Assembly: GCF_001990265.1 (NCBI RefSeq)
Contig: NZ_LYVN01000007.1
Span: 1 to 59,812 of the forward strand
Length of the DNA: 59,812 nt
Direction of reading: 5' to 3'
Origin: Sphingopyxis sp. KK2
Lineage (GTDB): Bacteria > Pseudomonadota > Alphaproteobacteria > Sphingomonadales > Sphingomonadaceae
The notes below the pieces were generated by a model. That model searched no databases. It saw nothing but the letters and a program-made list of their open reading frames with translations, and was not told the DNA's origin. Every line of letters begins with the position of its first letter. Within the stretch, counting starts at the first letter, position 1. Positions 52,169 to 59,812 of this stretch are shown piece after piece. The translations under genes and the position numbers were made by a program.

Positions 52169-53569
52169 TCAGTTTGCCGAAAGCCCGTCGTCGCCCAGCG
52201 AGCGATAAAGGGTGATGCGGTTGCGGATCGCGGCGAGTTCGACCGCGATTTGCGCACGGCGCGCGCTATACAGGCTGCGCTGCGCGTCGAGGCTCGACAG
52301 GAAGCTGTCGACCCCGCCGCGATAGCGGGCGTCGGTGAGCCGCGCGGTGTCCGCCGCCGCGTCGCTGTTCGCCTTTGCCGCACGCAACCGCTCGCCAAGC
52401 GTGCCTTGGTCGGCGAGCGCGTCGGCGACTTCGCGAAAGGCGGTCTGGATCGCGCGCTCATAGCTCGCCAGCGCGGCGTCGCGCTGCGCCTCGCTCACCG
52501 CCACCCCTGCCCGCCGCCCACCGGCGTCGAAGATCGACAGGCTCACGTCGGCGCCCGCGGTGAAGCGGAAGGCGTCGCCGGTGAATAGCGAACCCAGCGC
52601 GTCGCTCGCGAAGCCGAGCAGGCCGGTCAGCGAGATCGTCGGGAACAGCCGCGCGCGTGCGACGCCGATATCGGCATTGGCGGCGCGCAGCAGATATTCA
52701 GCCTCGATCACGTCGGGGCGGCGGAGCAGGAGTTCGGAGCTGGTCCCGGCGGGCAAGGTCGCGATCGACGCGCTGACCTCATCGAGGCTCGCGGGCAGCA
52801 GCGCCTTGTCGTAATCGGCGCCGACGAGCAGGCGGATCAGATTTTCGTCCTGCGCCACCGCCGCGGTCTGCAGCGCCAGATCGCCCTCGGCGGTCGCCAG
52901 CACCTGTTCAGCCTGGCGCAGGTCGGTGCGCGGCGCGACCCCGCCCTCAAGCCGCGCGCGCGTCAGGGTGACGCTGCGCCGCGCGCTCTCGGCGGTATCG
53001 CGGGCGATGGCAAGCAGTTCGCGGTCTGCGGCATGGTTCGCCCACGCCTCGGCGAGATCGGCGATCAGCGCGAGGCGGACGGTGCGCGCGGTCGCTTCGG
53101 TCGCGAAAGCGCGGTCGCGCTCGGCGGCGGTCGCATTGGCGAGCCGCCCGAACAGGTCGAGTTCGAACGCCGACACGCCGGCCTGCAACGCATAGGATTC
53201 GCGCCCGCCGCTCGAGACCCCGCCCGACACACCGCCGTCGGTATAGTCGGCCGAACCGCTGACCCCGATCGCGGGGAATTGCGCCGAGCGCGTCACCCGC
53301 ACCTGCGCCCGCGCCGCCGCGACATTGGCGGCGGCGACGCGCAGGTCGCGGTTGTTGGCGAGCGCCTGCTCGATCAGCGCCTGCAGCCGCGCGTCGCGGA
53401 ACAGCTGATTCAGCGTCACGCGCGGCAGCGCCGCCTCGCTCTGCACCAGATAGGCGTCGCCCACCGGCCACGACGCCGGCACCGGCGTTGCCGGTTGGAC
53501 ATATTTGGGCGCCAGCGAACAGGCGCCGAGCGCCAGCGTCGCGGCGGCGGTCAGGAACGCGCGCTTCAT
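52169..53569 (-). CDS. RND efflux outer-membrane lipoprotein (NodT/OprM family)
   Basis: This 466-residue protein has a lipoprotein signal (lipobox LGAC, Cys17) and the TolC-like fold with long helices: NRDLRVAAANVAAARAQVRVTRSAQFP near residue 76, and the LLRRPDVIEAEYLLRAANADIGVARARLFPTISLTG signature near residue 285. It forms the outer-membrane channel of a tripartite RND efflux pump. Its start overlaps the pump gene's stop codon (ATGA at 53,566-53,569). The island's right end lies immediately beyond its stop. Confidence 0.93.
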   Translation of the reverse strand: MKRAFLTAAATLALGACSLAPKYVQPATPVPASWPVGDAYLVQSEAALPRVTLNQLFRDARLQALIEQALANNRDLRVAAANVAAARAQVRVTRSAQFPAIGVSGSADYTDGGVSGGVSSGGRESYALQAGVSAFELDLFGRLANATAAERDRAFATEATARTVRLALIADLAEAWANHAADRELLAIARDTAESARRSVTLTRARLEGGVAPRTDLRQAEQVLATAEGDLALQTAAVAQDENLIRLLVGADYDKALLPASLDEVSASIATLPAGTSSELLLRRPDVIEAEYLLRAANADIGVARARLFPTISLTGLLGFASDALGSLFTGDAFRFTAGADVSLSIFDAGGRRAGVAVSEAQRDAALASYERAIQTAFREVADALADQGTLGERLRAAKANSDAAADTARLTDARYRGGVDSFLSSLDAQRSLYSARRAQIAVELAAIRNRITLYRSLGDDGLSAN

Positions 53570-56500
53570 GCCGTCACCTCCGGCTGGCCCTTGCCGCGCC
53601 CGATCCAGCCGCGCACCGCCTGCAACCCGTCGCGCACCCCGCGCCGGACGAGCACGAAGAAGAGCGGGATGAAGAAGATCGCGAGGAACGCGGCGGTCAG
53701 CATACCGCCGATCACCGACGTGCCGATCGCGACGCGGCTGTTCGCGCCCGCGCCGGTGGCGATCGCGAGCGGCAGCACGCCGAAGATGAAAGCGAAACTG
53801 GTCATCAGGATCGGGCGCAGGCGGATGCGCGCCGCGGCGACCGCCGCCTCGATCACGCGCCGCCCCTTGCGCTCTTCCTGCTCGGCGAATTCGATCATCA
53901 GGATCGCATTCTTCGCCGCGAGTCCCATCGTCGTCAGCAAGCCGATCTGCAGATAGACGTCATTCTCCAGCCCGCGCAGCGTAACCGCGATGACCGCGCC
54001 GATCAGCCCCAGCGGGATGACGAGCAGCACCGCGAGCGGAACCGACCAGCTTTCATACAGCGCTGCGAGGCACAGGAAGACGACGAGCAGCGAGATCGCA
54101 TAGAGGAAGGGCGCCTGCCCCGACGACAGCCGCTCCTGATAGGAGGAGCCCGACCAGGCGACGCTCGTGCCGGGGAATTCACCCGCCATGCGCTCCATCT
54201 CGTCCATCGCCTCGCCCGAACTGGTGCCCTTCGCGGGCTGGCCCGATATTTCGAACGCGGGAACGCCCTGGAAACGCGAACTGCTGCTCGGCGTCGTCGA
54301 CCAGCCGATTTTCGCAAAGGCCGAAAAGGGCGACATCTCGCCGTCGTTCGAGCGGACATACCATTGGCCCAGGTCCTCGGGCTTGGCGCGATAGGCTGCG
54401 TCGCCCTGGACATAGACGCGCTTCACGCGGCCCTTGTCGATGAAGTCGTTGACGTAACGCCCGCCCCAGGCGGTCGCGAGCGTCGCGTTGACGTCGCTGT
54501 TGGTCAGGCCATAGGCAGTCAGCCGCTGCGTATCGACATCGACCTTGAGCGTCGCGACGTCGGGCAGGTCGGACAGGCGCACCGACGTGAGCTTGGGATT
54601 GGCATTGGCCATCGCGAGCAATTTTTCGCGCGCTTCGACGAACTGGTCGCGGGTCAGCCCGCCGCGATTCTGGAACTGCATCGTGAAGCCCGAGGAATCG
54701 CCGAGCCCGCGCACGGCGCCCGGGACCAGCGCGAAGATCTGCGCGTCACGCAGCCCGCTCAGCGCCTTGCGCGCCCGGTCGGCGATCGCGTCGGCGGTGC
54801 GATCATCACCCGGACGATCGTCCCAATGGACGAGGTTGACGAAGCCCTGCCCCGTGTTCTGCCCAGCCGCGGAACCGCCGCCGCCGCCCGCGATCAGGAA
54901 CAGCGCGCCGACATTCGCCTTCTCCTCGGTGAGCATATATTTCTCGATCGCATCGCGCACCTCGAGCGTGCGGCCTTGCGTCGCGCCCGCCGGCAGGCGG
55001 AACTGCACCTGCACGCGCCCCTGGTCCTCATTGGGCAGGAAGCCGCCGGGCAACCGCAGGAAGAGCAAAGCCAGCACGACGAGCAGCACGGCATAGATGC
55101 CGAGGAACAGCCATTTGCGGTCGACGACCTTGGTGACACTGCCGACATAGCGCTCGACGACGCGGTCGAAGCGCGTGTTGAAGCCATTCTTGGCGCGGTC
55201 GAGCAAGGCGTTGGCGCGCGCGAAGCGGCCCTCGCCGCCTGCGGCTGCCGCGCTGCCATGGCCCTTGGGCTTGAGCAGGGTCGAGGTCAGTGCCGGGCTG
55301 AGGATCAGCGCGACGAGCACCGACAGCATCATCGCCGAAATGATCGTGACCGAGAATTGGCGGTAGATGACCCCCGTCGATCCGCCGAAAAAGGCCATCG
55401 GCAGGAACACCGCCGAGAGCACGAGCGCGATCGCGATCAGCGCGACCTGCAATTCCTGCATCGACAATATCGTCGCCTCGCGCGCCGACATTTCGGGATT
55501 TTCTTCCATCAGGCGCTCGACATTCTCGACCACGACGATCGCGTCGTCGACGAGCAGGCCGATCGCGAGCGTCAGGCCGAACAGGGTCAGCGTGTTGATG
55601 CTGAACCCCAATATGTAGAAGATGGCAAAGGTGCCGAGCAGCACCACCGGCACCGCGATCGCGGGGATCAGCACCGCGCGCCAGCTTTGCAGGAAGACGA
55701 ACATGACGAGGACGACGAGCAGGATCGCCTCGAGCAGCGATTTCTGCACCTCGCTCACCGACAGCTTGATGAACGCCGTCGAGTCATTGGCATAGCTATA
55801 GGTCAGCCCGTCGGGGAAATCGGCCGCAAGCTCGGCCATGCGTTCCTTGACGCGGTCGGCGGTTTCGAGCGCGTCGGATCCGGGCGACAGCGAGATCGAC
55901 ATGCCCGCGCCCGGATGGCCGTTGATGCGGCTGACCACGGCATAGCTTTCGGCGCCGATCTCGACCCGCGCGACGTCCTTGATGCGGACCGCGGCGCCGT
56001 CGGGCAGCGTCTTGAGCACGATATTCTCGAACTCGGGTACCGTCTGCATACGCGACTGCGCGGTGACCGTCGCGTTGAGCATCTGCCCCTGCGGCGACGG
56101 CAGCCCGCCGACCTCGCCAGCAGCGACTTCGGCATTCTGCGCGGTGATCGCCGAAATCACGTCGCTCGGCATCAGCGATACGGCGGCGAGCCGCTGCGGG
56201 TTGAGCCAGATGCGCATCGCGTGCGGCCCACCGAAGATATTGACCTCGCCCACCCCCTCGACGCGCGACAGCGGATCCTGGATGTTCGATGCCATATAGT
56301 CGGACACGTCCTGGTTCACGCGCGTGTCGGTCTCGTCATAGACGCCGACGAGCAGCAGCGTGTCCGAATTCGACTTGGTGACGCGGATACCTTGCGCCTG
56401 CACCTGCTGCGGCAGGCGGGAGAGTGCCGACTGGATCTTGTTCTGGACCTGCACCTGCGCGATGTCGGGATCGGTGCCCTTGGCGAAGATCGCGGTGATA

Positions 56501-56766
56501 TTCGCCTGCCCGCGCGAACTCGACTGCGAGCTGAAATAGAGCAGTCCGTCGATCCCGGTGAGCTGCTGTTCGAGCACCTGGGTGACGCTATTCTCGATCG
56601 TCTCGGCCGAAGCGCCCGGATATTGCGCGCGGATATTGACCTGCGCCGGGGCGATATCGGGATATTGCTCGATCGGCAGCAGGTTGAGCGCGCCGACGCC
56701 GCCCAGCATGACGATGATCGCCAGCACCCAGGCGAAGATCGGCCGATCGATGAACAGACGGGACAT
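53566..56766 (-). CDS. RND multidrug efflux pump, HAE1 family inner-membrane subunit
   Basis: This 1066-residue protein has normal AcrB/MexB length and layout: FIDRPIFAWVLAIIVMLGGVGALNLLPIEQYPDIAPAQVNI at the N-terminus, two sets of six membrane segments around large periplasmic loops, and the GLAIGLLVDDAIVVVENVERLMEE-type helix 4 with two Asp residues (GLTLAIGLLVDDAIVV) for proton relay. It exports hydrophobic compounds by proton antiport through the periplasmic adaptor and outer-membrane partner. Neighbours are the adaptor upstream (6 bp) and the channel downstream (4-bp overlap). Confidence 0.96.
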   Translation of the reverse strand: MSRLFIDRPIFAWVLAIIVMLGGVGALNLLPIEQYPDIAPAQVNIRAQYPGASAETIENSVTQVLEQQLTGIDGLLYFSSQSSSRGQANITAIFAKGTDPDIAQVQVQNKIQSALSRLPQQVQAQGIRVTKSNSDTLLLVGVYDETDTRVNQDVSDYMASNIQDPLSRVEGVGEVNIFGGPHAMRIWLNPQRLAAVSLMPSDVISAITAQNAEVAAGEVGGLPSPQGQMLNATVTAQSRMQTVPEFENIVLKTLPDGAAVRIKDVARVEIGAESYAVVSRINGHPGAGMSISLSPGSDALETADRVKERMAELAADFPDGLTYSYANDSTAFIKLSVSEVQKSLLEAILLVVLVMFVFLQSWRAVLIPAIAVPVVLLGTFAIFYILGFSINTLTLFGLTLAIGLLVDDAIVVVENVERLMEENPEMSAREATILSMQELQVALIAIALVLSAVFLPMAFFGGSTGVIYRQFSVTIISAMMLSVLVALILSPALTSTLLKPKGHGSAAAAGGEGRFARANALLDRAKNGFNTRFDRVVERYVGSVTKVVDRKWLFLGIYAVLLVVLALLFLRLPGGFLPNEDQGRVQVQFRLPAGATQGRTLEVRDAIEKYMLTEEKANVGALFLIAGGGGGSAAGQNTGQGFVNLVHWDDRPGDDRTADAIADRARKALSGLRDAQIFALVPGAVRGLGDSSGFTMQFQNRGGLTRDQFVEAREKLLAMANANPKLTSVRLSDLPDVATLKVDVDTQRLTAYGLTNSDVNATLATAWGGRYVNDFIDKGRVKRVYVQGDAAYRAKPEDLGQWYVRSNDGEMSPFSAFAKIGWSTTPSSSSRFQGVPAFEISGQPAKGTSSGEAMDEMERMAGEFPGTSVAWSGSSYQERLSSGQAPFLYAISLLVVFLCLAALYESWSVPLAVLLVIPLGLIGAVIAVTLRGLENDVYLQIGLLTTMGLAAKNAILMIEFAEQEERKGRRVIEAAVAAARIRLRPILMTSFAFIFGVLPLAIATGAGANSRVAIGTSVIGGMLTAAFLAIFFIPLFFVLVRRGVRDGLQAVRGWIGRGKGQPEVTA

Positions 56767-56772
56767 GCGCGG

Positions 56773-57966
56773 TCAGTTACCCTTCGCCGCGGGCGCGGCC
56801 GCTCCGTCCTTCGGCGCCCCGACGCGCTGCGCAGCGCTCGCCGCGACCGGACGGATCGGCTGACCCTGGCGAAGATTGCCGAGCCCTTGCGTAATCACCT
56901 GCTCGCCCGGCTTCAGTCCGGCGGTGACGATCCAGTCGCTGCCCAGCGTCCGGTCGGCGGTGACCTTGCGGCGCTGCGCCTTCTTGTCCTTGCCGACGAG
57001 GTAGACGAAGGCCGACCCGTCGAAGTCGCGCTGGATCGCCGCCTGCGGCACGCGAAACGCATTCTGTTCGACCGCCTGGTCGAACACCGCCTTCACGAAC
57101 ATGCCGGGAAGCAGGGTCCCTTGCGGGTTCGGGAAGCGCGCGCGCAGCGTCACCGTGCCGGTCTCCTCGCTCACCACCGCTTCGGAAAATTCGATCGTGC
57201 CGGCAAAACCATAGGTGCTGCCATCCTCGAGCAGCAGCCGCACGCTGGTGCTGCCCGGCAGTACGCCACCCGCCGCGATCGACTGGCGCAGCGCGGTCAG
57301 CTCGGCGCTCGACTGCTGCATGTCGACATAGATCGGGTCCGACCGCTGGATTACCGCGAGCGGGTCGGCCTGATTGGCGTTAACCAGCGCGCCGGCGGTG
57401 AACAGCGTGCGTCCGATGCGGCCGCTGATCGGCGCGGTGATCGTCGTGTAGCGCAGGTTGATGCGCGCCGTTTCGAGCGCGGCGCTGTTCTGCGCAACCA
57501 CCGCATTGGCGACGCGCGCCTGCGCGGCGGCATCGGTATAGTCCTGCTTGGCGATCGCCTCCATTTCGGCGAGCGGCTTGAACCGCTCGGCCTTGACCTT
57601 CGCGGCTTCGGCGCTGGCGCGCGCGCTCGCCAGATTGGCGGACGCCTGGTCGACCGCGGCCTGGTACAGGCTGGAATCGATCTGGAACAAGGGCTGGCCG
57701 GCGCGGACATAGCCGCCCTGTTCGAACAGGCGGCGACGGATCAGGCCGTTGATCTGGGGCCGGACTTCGCTGGTCTCGAACGCGACGGTTCGTGCGCCAA
57801 GCTCGATCGGAACCGGAACGCTCGACGGCTGGACGACGACATAGCCGACCTGCGGCGCCTGCCGGTTGCCGCCACCCTCATCCTCGCTGGCCGAACAGCC
57901 CGCAAGCAACGCCACCGCGACACAGATCGCACCGAGCCGAAGCATCGGCCGCCCATTCACATGCAT
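56773..57966 (-). CDS. RND efflux periplasmic adaptor (membrane fusion protein)
   Basis: This 397-residue HlyD/MFP-family protein has a lipoprotein signal (LLAGC, Cys24) and the typical domain order: barrel-sandwich hybrid (EVRPQINGLIRRRLFEQGGYVRAGQPLFQID), helical hairpin (about residues 100-160), beta-barrel and membrane-proximal domain. I use the ATG at 57,966, preceded by AAAAGG; an in-frame ATG at 57,945 is the main alternative. It opens the minus-strand operon and links pump and channel. No adjacent TetR/MarR-type repressor is present. Confidence 0.93.
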   Translation of the reverse strand: MHVNGRPMLRLGAICVAVALLAGCSASEDEGGGNRQAPQVGYVVVQPSSVPVPIELGARTVAFETSEVRPQINGLIRRRLFEQGGYVRAGQPLFQIDSSLYQAAVDQASANLASARASAEAAKVKAERFKPLAEMEAIAKQDYTDAAAQARVANAVVAQNSAALETARINLRYTTITAPISGRIGRTLFTAGALVNANQADPLAVIQRSDPIYVDMQQSSAELTALRQSIAAGGVLPGSTSVRLLLEDGSTYGFAGTIEFSEAVVSEETGTVTLRARFPNPQGTLLPGMFVKAVFDQAVEQNAFRVPQAAIQRDFDGSAFVYLVGKDKKAQRRKVTADRTLGSDWIVTAGLKPGEQVITQGLGNLRQGQPIRPVAASAAQRVGAPKDGAAAPAAKGN

Positions 57967-58042
57967 TCGAAGAACCTTTTCGGGCTGGGGGATAGCCGTG
58001 AGGCCATATCCTTGAGCAAATTGAACGGTCTTGCGCAATGCT

Positions 58043-58072
58043 TTGGTTACGATTGCGACAAGTTGATACAAT
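58043..58072 (+). promoter_or_regulatory. Candidate promoter for the autotransporter-like gene
   Basis: TTGGTT (58,043-58,048) and TACAAT (58,067-58,072) are separated by 18 bp in the divergent gap. The surrounding DNA is clearly AT-richer. A start at about 58,079 would give a leader of about 93 nt. TTGCGCAA, an 8-bp palindrome, lies just upstream at 58,031-58,038. Confidence 0.5.
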
Positions 58073-58079
58073 TTTACCC

Positions 58080-58110
58080 GCCGCAGCCGATTTTTTTCCA
58101 AGGCTGCGGC
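58080..58110 (+). other. Predicted 5' leader hairpin with T-rich loop
   Basis: GCCGCAGCC (58,080-58,088) and GGCTGCGGC (58,102-58,110) are perfect inverted repeats around a 13-nt loop that has seven T. If the promoter above is right, this stem sits at the extreme 5' end of the transcript. Confidence 0.5.
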
Positions 58111-58171
58111 AAACCGGCGTCGTCTTGATGGTGTCGCGGGAGGCTTCCCGCCCCGTTTCAAGAGGACCTTC

Positions 58172-59812
58172 ATGCGCAAGACCCTACTCGCGTCCACCTG
58201 TCTGGTGGCTGTCATCGCCGCCCCCGTTCATGCCGAAACCGTGATTGGTAATGCGCTTACCACCCCGATCCGCACCTCGACGGTCAAGGAAGGCACGACG
58301 CCCGACGATGCCAAGCTCGCCGCGTCCGGCTCGATCAAGCCGACCTCGGGTACTGCGGTCACGATCGACAGCAACCACAAGGTCGTCAACGAAGGCACGA
58401 TCCAGATCACCAACTCCAACGGGTCGATCGGCATTTCGGCCAACGCCGGGGTCGTCAGCAACATCACCAACGGCACCACCGGCAAGATCATCATCGACGA
58501 AAGCTATGCGCCGACCGATATCGACAATGACGGCGACATCGACGGCCCGTTCGCGGTCGGCAGCAACCGCATCGGTATCGCGACGCAGGGCGCCTTCACC
58601 GGCAATATCGTCAACTCGGGCGAGATCACGGTCGAGGGCAATGATTCCGCCGGCATCAAGCTCGGCGGCCCGCTGACCGGCAATTTCACCACCGACGGCA
58701 AGATTTCGGTGCTCGGCGACCGTGCGCTCGGCGTCGGTCTGCAGAATGTCACCGGCAACGTCCGCCTCGCCGGCACGATCAGCGCCACCGGCCTTGATGC
58801 CACCGCCGCGCGCCTGTCGGGCAACATCACCGGCGCGCTCGTCGTGCAGGGCACGCTGACCTCGACCGGCTACCGTTTCACCGCCGTCCCCGCCGACCCG
58901 TCGAAGCTCGACGCCGACGACCTGCTCATCGGCGGCCCGGCGCTGTCGATCGAGGGCGACGTGACCGGCGGCATCGTGCTCGCCATCCCGCCCAAGGACA
59001 GCAGCGCCACCGACCCCGACGAAGACAAGGACGGCATTCCCGACGCCAGCGAAGGCTCTGCGCTCGTCCGTTCGTTCGGTTCGGCCCCCGCGATGCGTAT
59101 CGGCGCCGCAGGACGCGACGTCACCATCGGCCCCGTCGCCGGCACCGGCACCAATTTCGGTGTGATCATCGACGGCGGCATCGTCGGCAACGGCCTCTAT
59201 GCGGGCAAGACCGCGACGGGCCTGCAGATCGGCGGCCTCGGCGGCAACGTCACTATCGCCGGCGGTGTTGCGATCGGCAGCAGCGGCACGATCACCGCGA
59301 TCTCGAACGGCGCCTCGGCGACCGCATTCCAGGTCGGCTCGGGCGCGACGCTTCCCGAAATCCGCAACGCCGGCAAGATCGAGGCGAACGGCGGCAACGC
59401 CGCGACCGCGATCACCACGGGCATCCTCGTCGAGGCGGGCAGCAATGTCGGGATGATCCGCAACAGCGGCTCGATCATCGCCAAGGCCGGCGGCGACACC
59501 GGCACCGCGCGCGGCATCGTCGACCTGTCGGGCAATGTCGACCTGGTCGAGAACAGCGGCACGATCAACGCCAGCGGCGCGCTCGCGACCTCGGATCGCA
59601 ACATCGCGATCGACCTGTCGGCGAACGCCGGCGGCGCGACGGTCAAGCAGACCGCGGTCGCATCGGGCATCACTGCGCCCAAGATCATCGGCGACGTGCG
59701 CTTCGGCGCGGGCAACGACGTCTTCGACATCGCCGACGGCACCGTCGCGGGCGACAGCTTCTTCGGCGCCGGCAACAACAGCCTCGCGCTCTCGGGCGAC
59801 GCGATCTACGAC
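58172..59812 (+). CDS. Autotransporter-like surface protein, 3' end outside window
   Basis: This open frame runs to the end of the window; 547 codons are visible. It starts with a signal peptide (RKTLLASTCLVAVIAAPVHA), has AGAGGA 6 bp upstream, and continues as Gly/Asn/Thr-rich repetitive sequence (NEGTIQITNSNGSIGISANAG, NSGEITVEGNDSAGIKLGG, RNAGKIEANGG, RNSGSIIAKAGG), the beta-helix passenger style of autotransporters and large surface proteins. Two acidic loops, PTDIDNDGDIDGPF near residue 112 and DPDEDKDGIPDASEG near residue 286, look like calcium-binding sites. A C-terminal barrel domain would lie beyond the window. Confidence 0.8.
   Translation, partial: MRKTLLASTCLVAVIAAPVHAETVIGNALTTPIRTSTVKEGTTPDDAKLAASGSIKPTSGTAVTIDSNHKVVNEGTIQITNSNGSIGISANAGVVSNITNGTTGKIIIDESYAPTDIDNDGDIDGPFAVGSNRIGIATQGAFTGNIVNSGEITVEGNDSAGIKLGGPLTGNFTTDGKISVLGDRALGVGLQNVTGNVRLAGTISATGLDATAARLSGNITGALVVQGTLTSTGYRFTAVPADPSKLDADDLLIGGPALSIEGDVTGGIVLAIPPKDSSATDPDEDKDGIPDASEGSALVRSFGSAPAMRIGAAGRDVTIGPVAGTGTNFGVIIDGGIVGNGLYAGKTATGLQIGGLGGNVTIAGGVAIGSSGTITAISNGASATAFQVGSGATLPEIRNAGKIEANGGNAATAITTGILVEAGSNVGMIRNSGSIIAKAGGDTGTARGIVDLSGNVDLVENSGTINASGALATSDRNIAIDLSANAGGATVKQTAVASGITAPKIIGDVRFGAGNDVFDIADGTVAGDSFFGAGNNSLALSGDAIYD

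Noticed and set aside
58089..58101. T7 run as part of a rho-independent terminator
   Set aside because: The T-run lies in the loop rather than after the stem, so it cannot act as the usual U-tract.
53488..58128. Very long open frame (1546 codons) on the plus strand, antisense to the RND operon
   Set aside because: It has no stop because of the GC-rich codon pattern of the opposite-strand genes. Its translation is Arg/Asp/His-rich low-complexity sequence without domains, and the minus-strand efflux proteins are unmistakable.
1..59812. CRISPR arrays, complete insertion sequences or rRNA genes
   Set aside because: I saw no regularly spaced short repeats, no transposase-like proteins and no rRNA-like sequence when reading the window.

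Overview
The window is about 59.8 kb of GC-rich DNA with dense, often ATGA- or GTGA-overlapping genes. It looks like the chromosome of an alphaproteobacterium of the order Sphingomonadales, possibly Sphingopyxis-like. This is inferred from gene content and protein style (NodT-type efflux lipoprotein, Cdc48-type AAA ATPase, RodZ-CpoB-TilS-FtsH order), not from a database search.

Positions 1-23,675 form one long plus-strand O-antigen/surface-polysaccharide block. It holds at least six glycosyltransferases, two FkbM-type methyltransferases, a GDP-mannose dehydratase, a Wzy-like polymerase, a Wzx-like flippase and a WbpV/WbpL-like pair (epimerase and WecA/MraY-type initiating transferase). It also holds WbpB, WbpD and WbpE homologues for a 2,3-diamino uronic acid, two tandem hexapeptide acyltransferases, an asparagine-synthase-like amidotransferase, and a scattered HisH2 / HisF2 / WbpG set that would make an acetamidino group. 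A truncated sulfotransferase remnant lies just before hisF2. On the minus strand (23,682-27,245) follow a methyltransferase, a WbpM/CapD-type 4,6-dehydratase and a PPP-family phosphatase. On the plus strand, wecB and wecC (27,467-29,867) complete UDP-ManNAcA synthesis. Together the genes predict a heavily modified O-antigen: uronic acids, an acetamidino substituent, probable carboxamide, O-acyl and O-methyl groups.

Positions 29,868-45,906 are mostly housekeeping: hslV-hslU behind a perfect 16-bp palindrome, rodZ, cpoB, tilS, ftsH, small conserved proteins, rpoZ with a clear terminator, a cardiolipin-synthase-like gene, a PmtA-like methyltransferase, an MFS transporter, a Cdc48-family double AAA ATPase and a divergent LysR regulator. 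Small genes, tRNA-Thr(GGT), a cyclophilin and tRNA-Ser(GGA) follow.

Positions 48,127-52,165 are a roughly 4-kb integrated element in the 3' end of tRNA-Ser. It is bounded by a 16-bp direct repeat and carries a tyrosine integrase, an AlpA/excisionase-like HTH protein, a truncated DUF3987 protein and the C-terminal part of a phage tail tape-measure protein. It looks like a prophage collapsed by one internal deletion. The window ends with a minus-strand RND efflux operon (adaptor, pump, outer-membrane lipoprotein) and the start of a divergent autotransporter-like surface protein that runs off the end.
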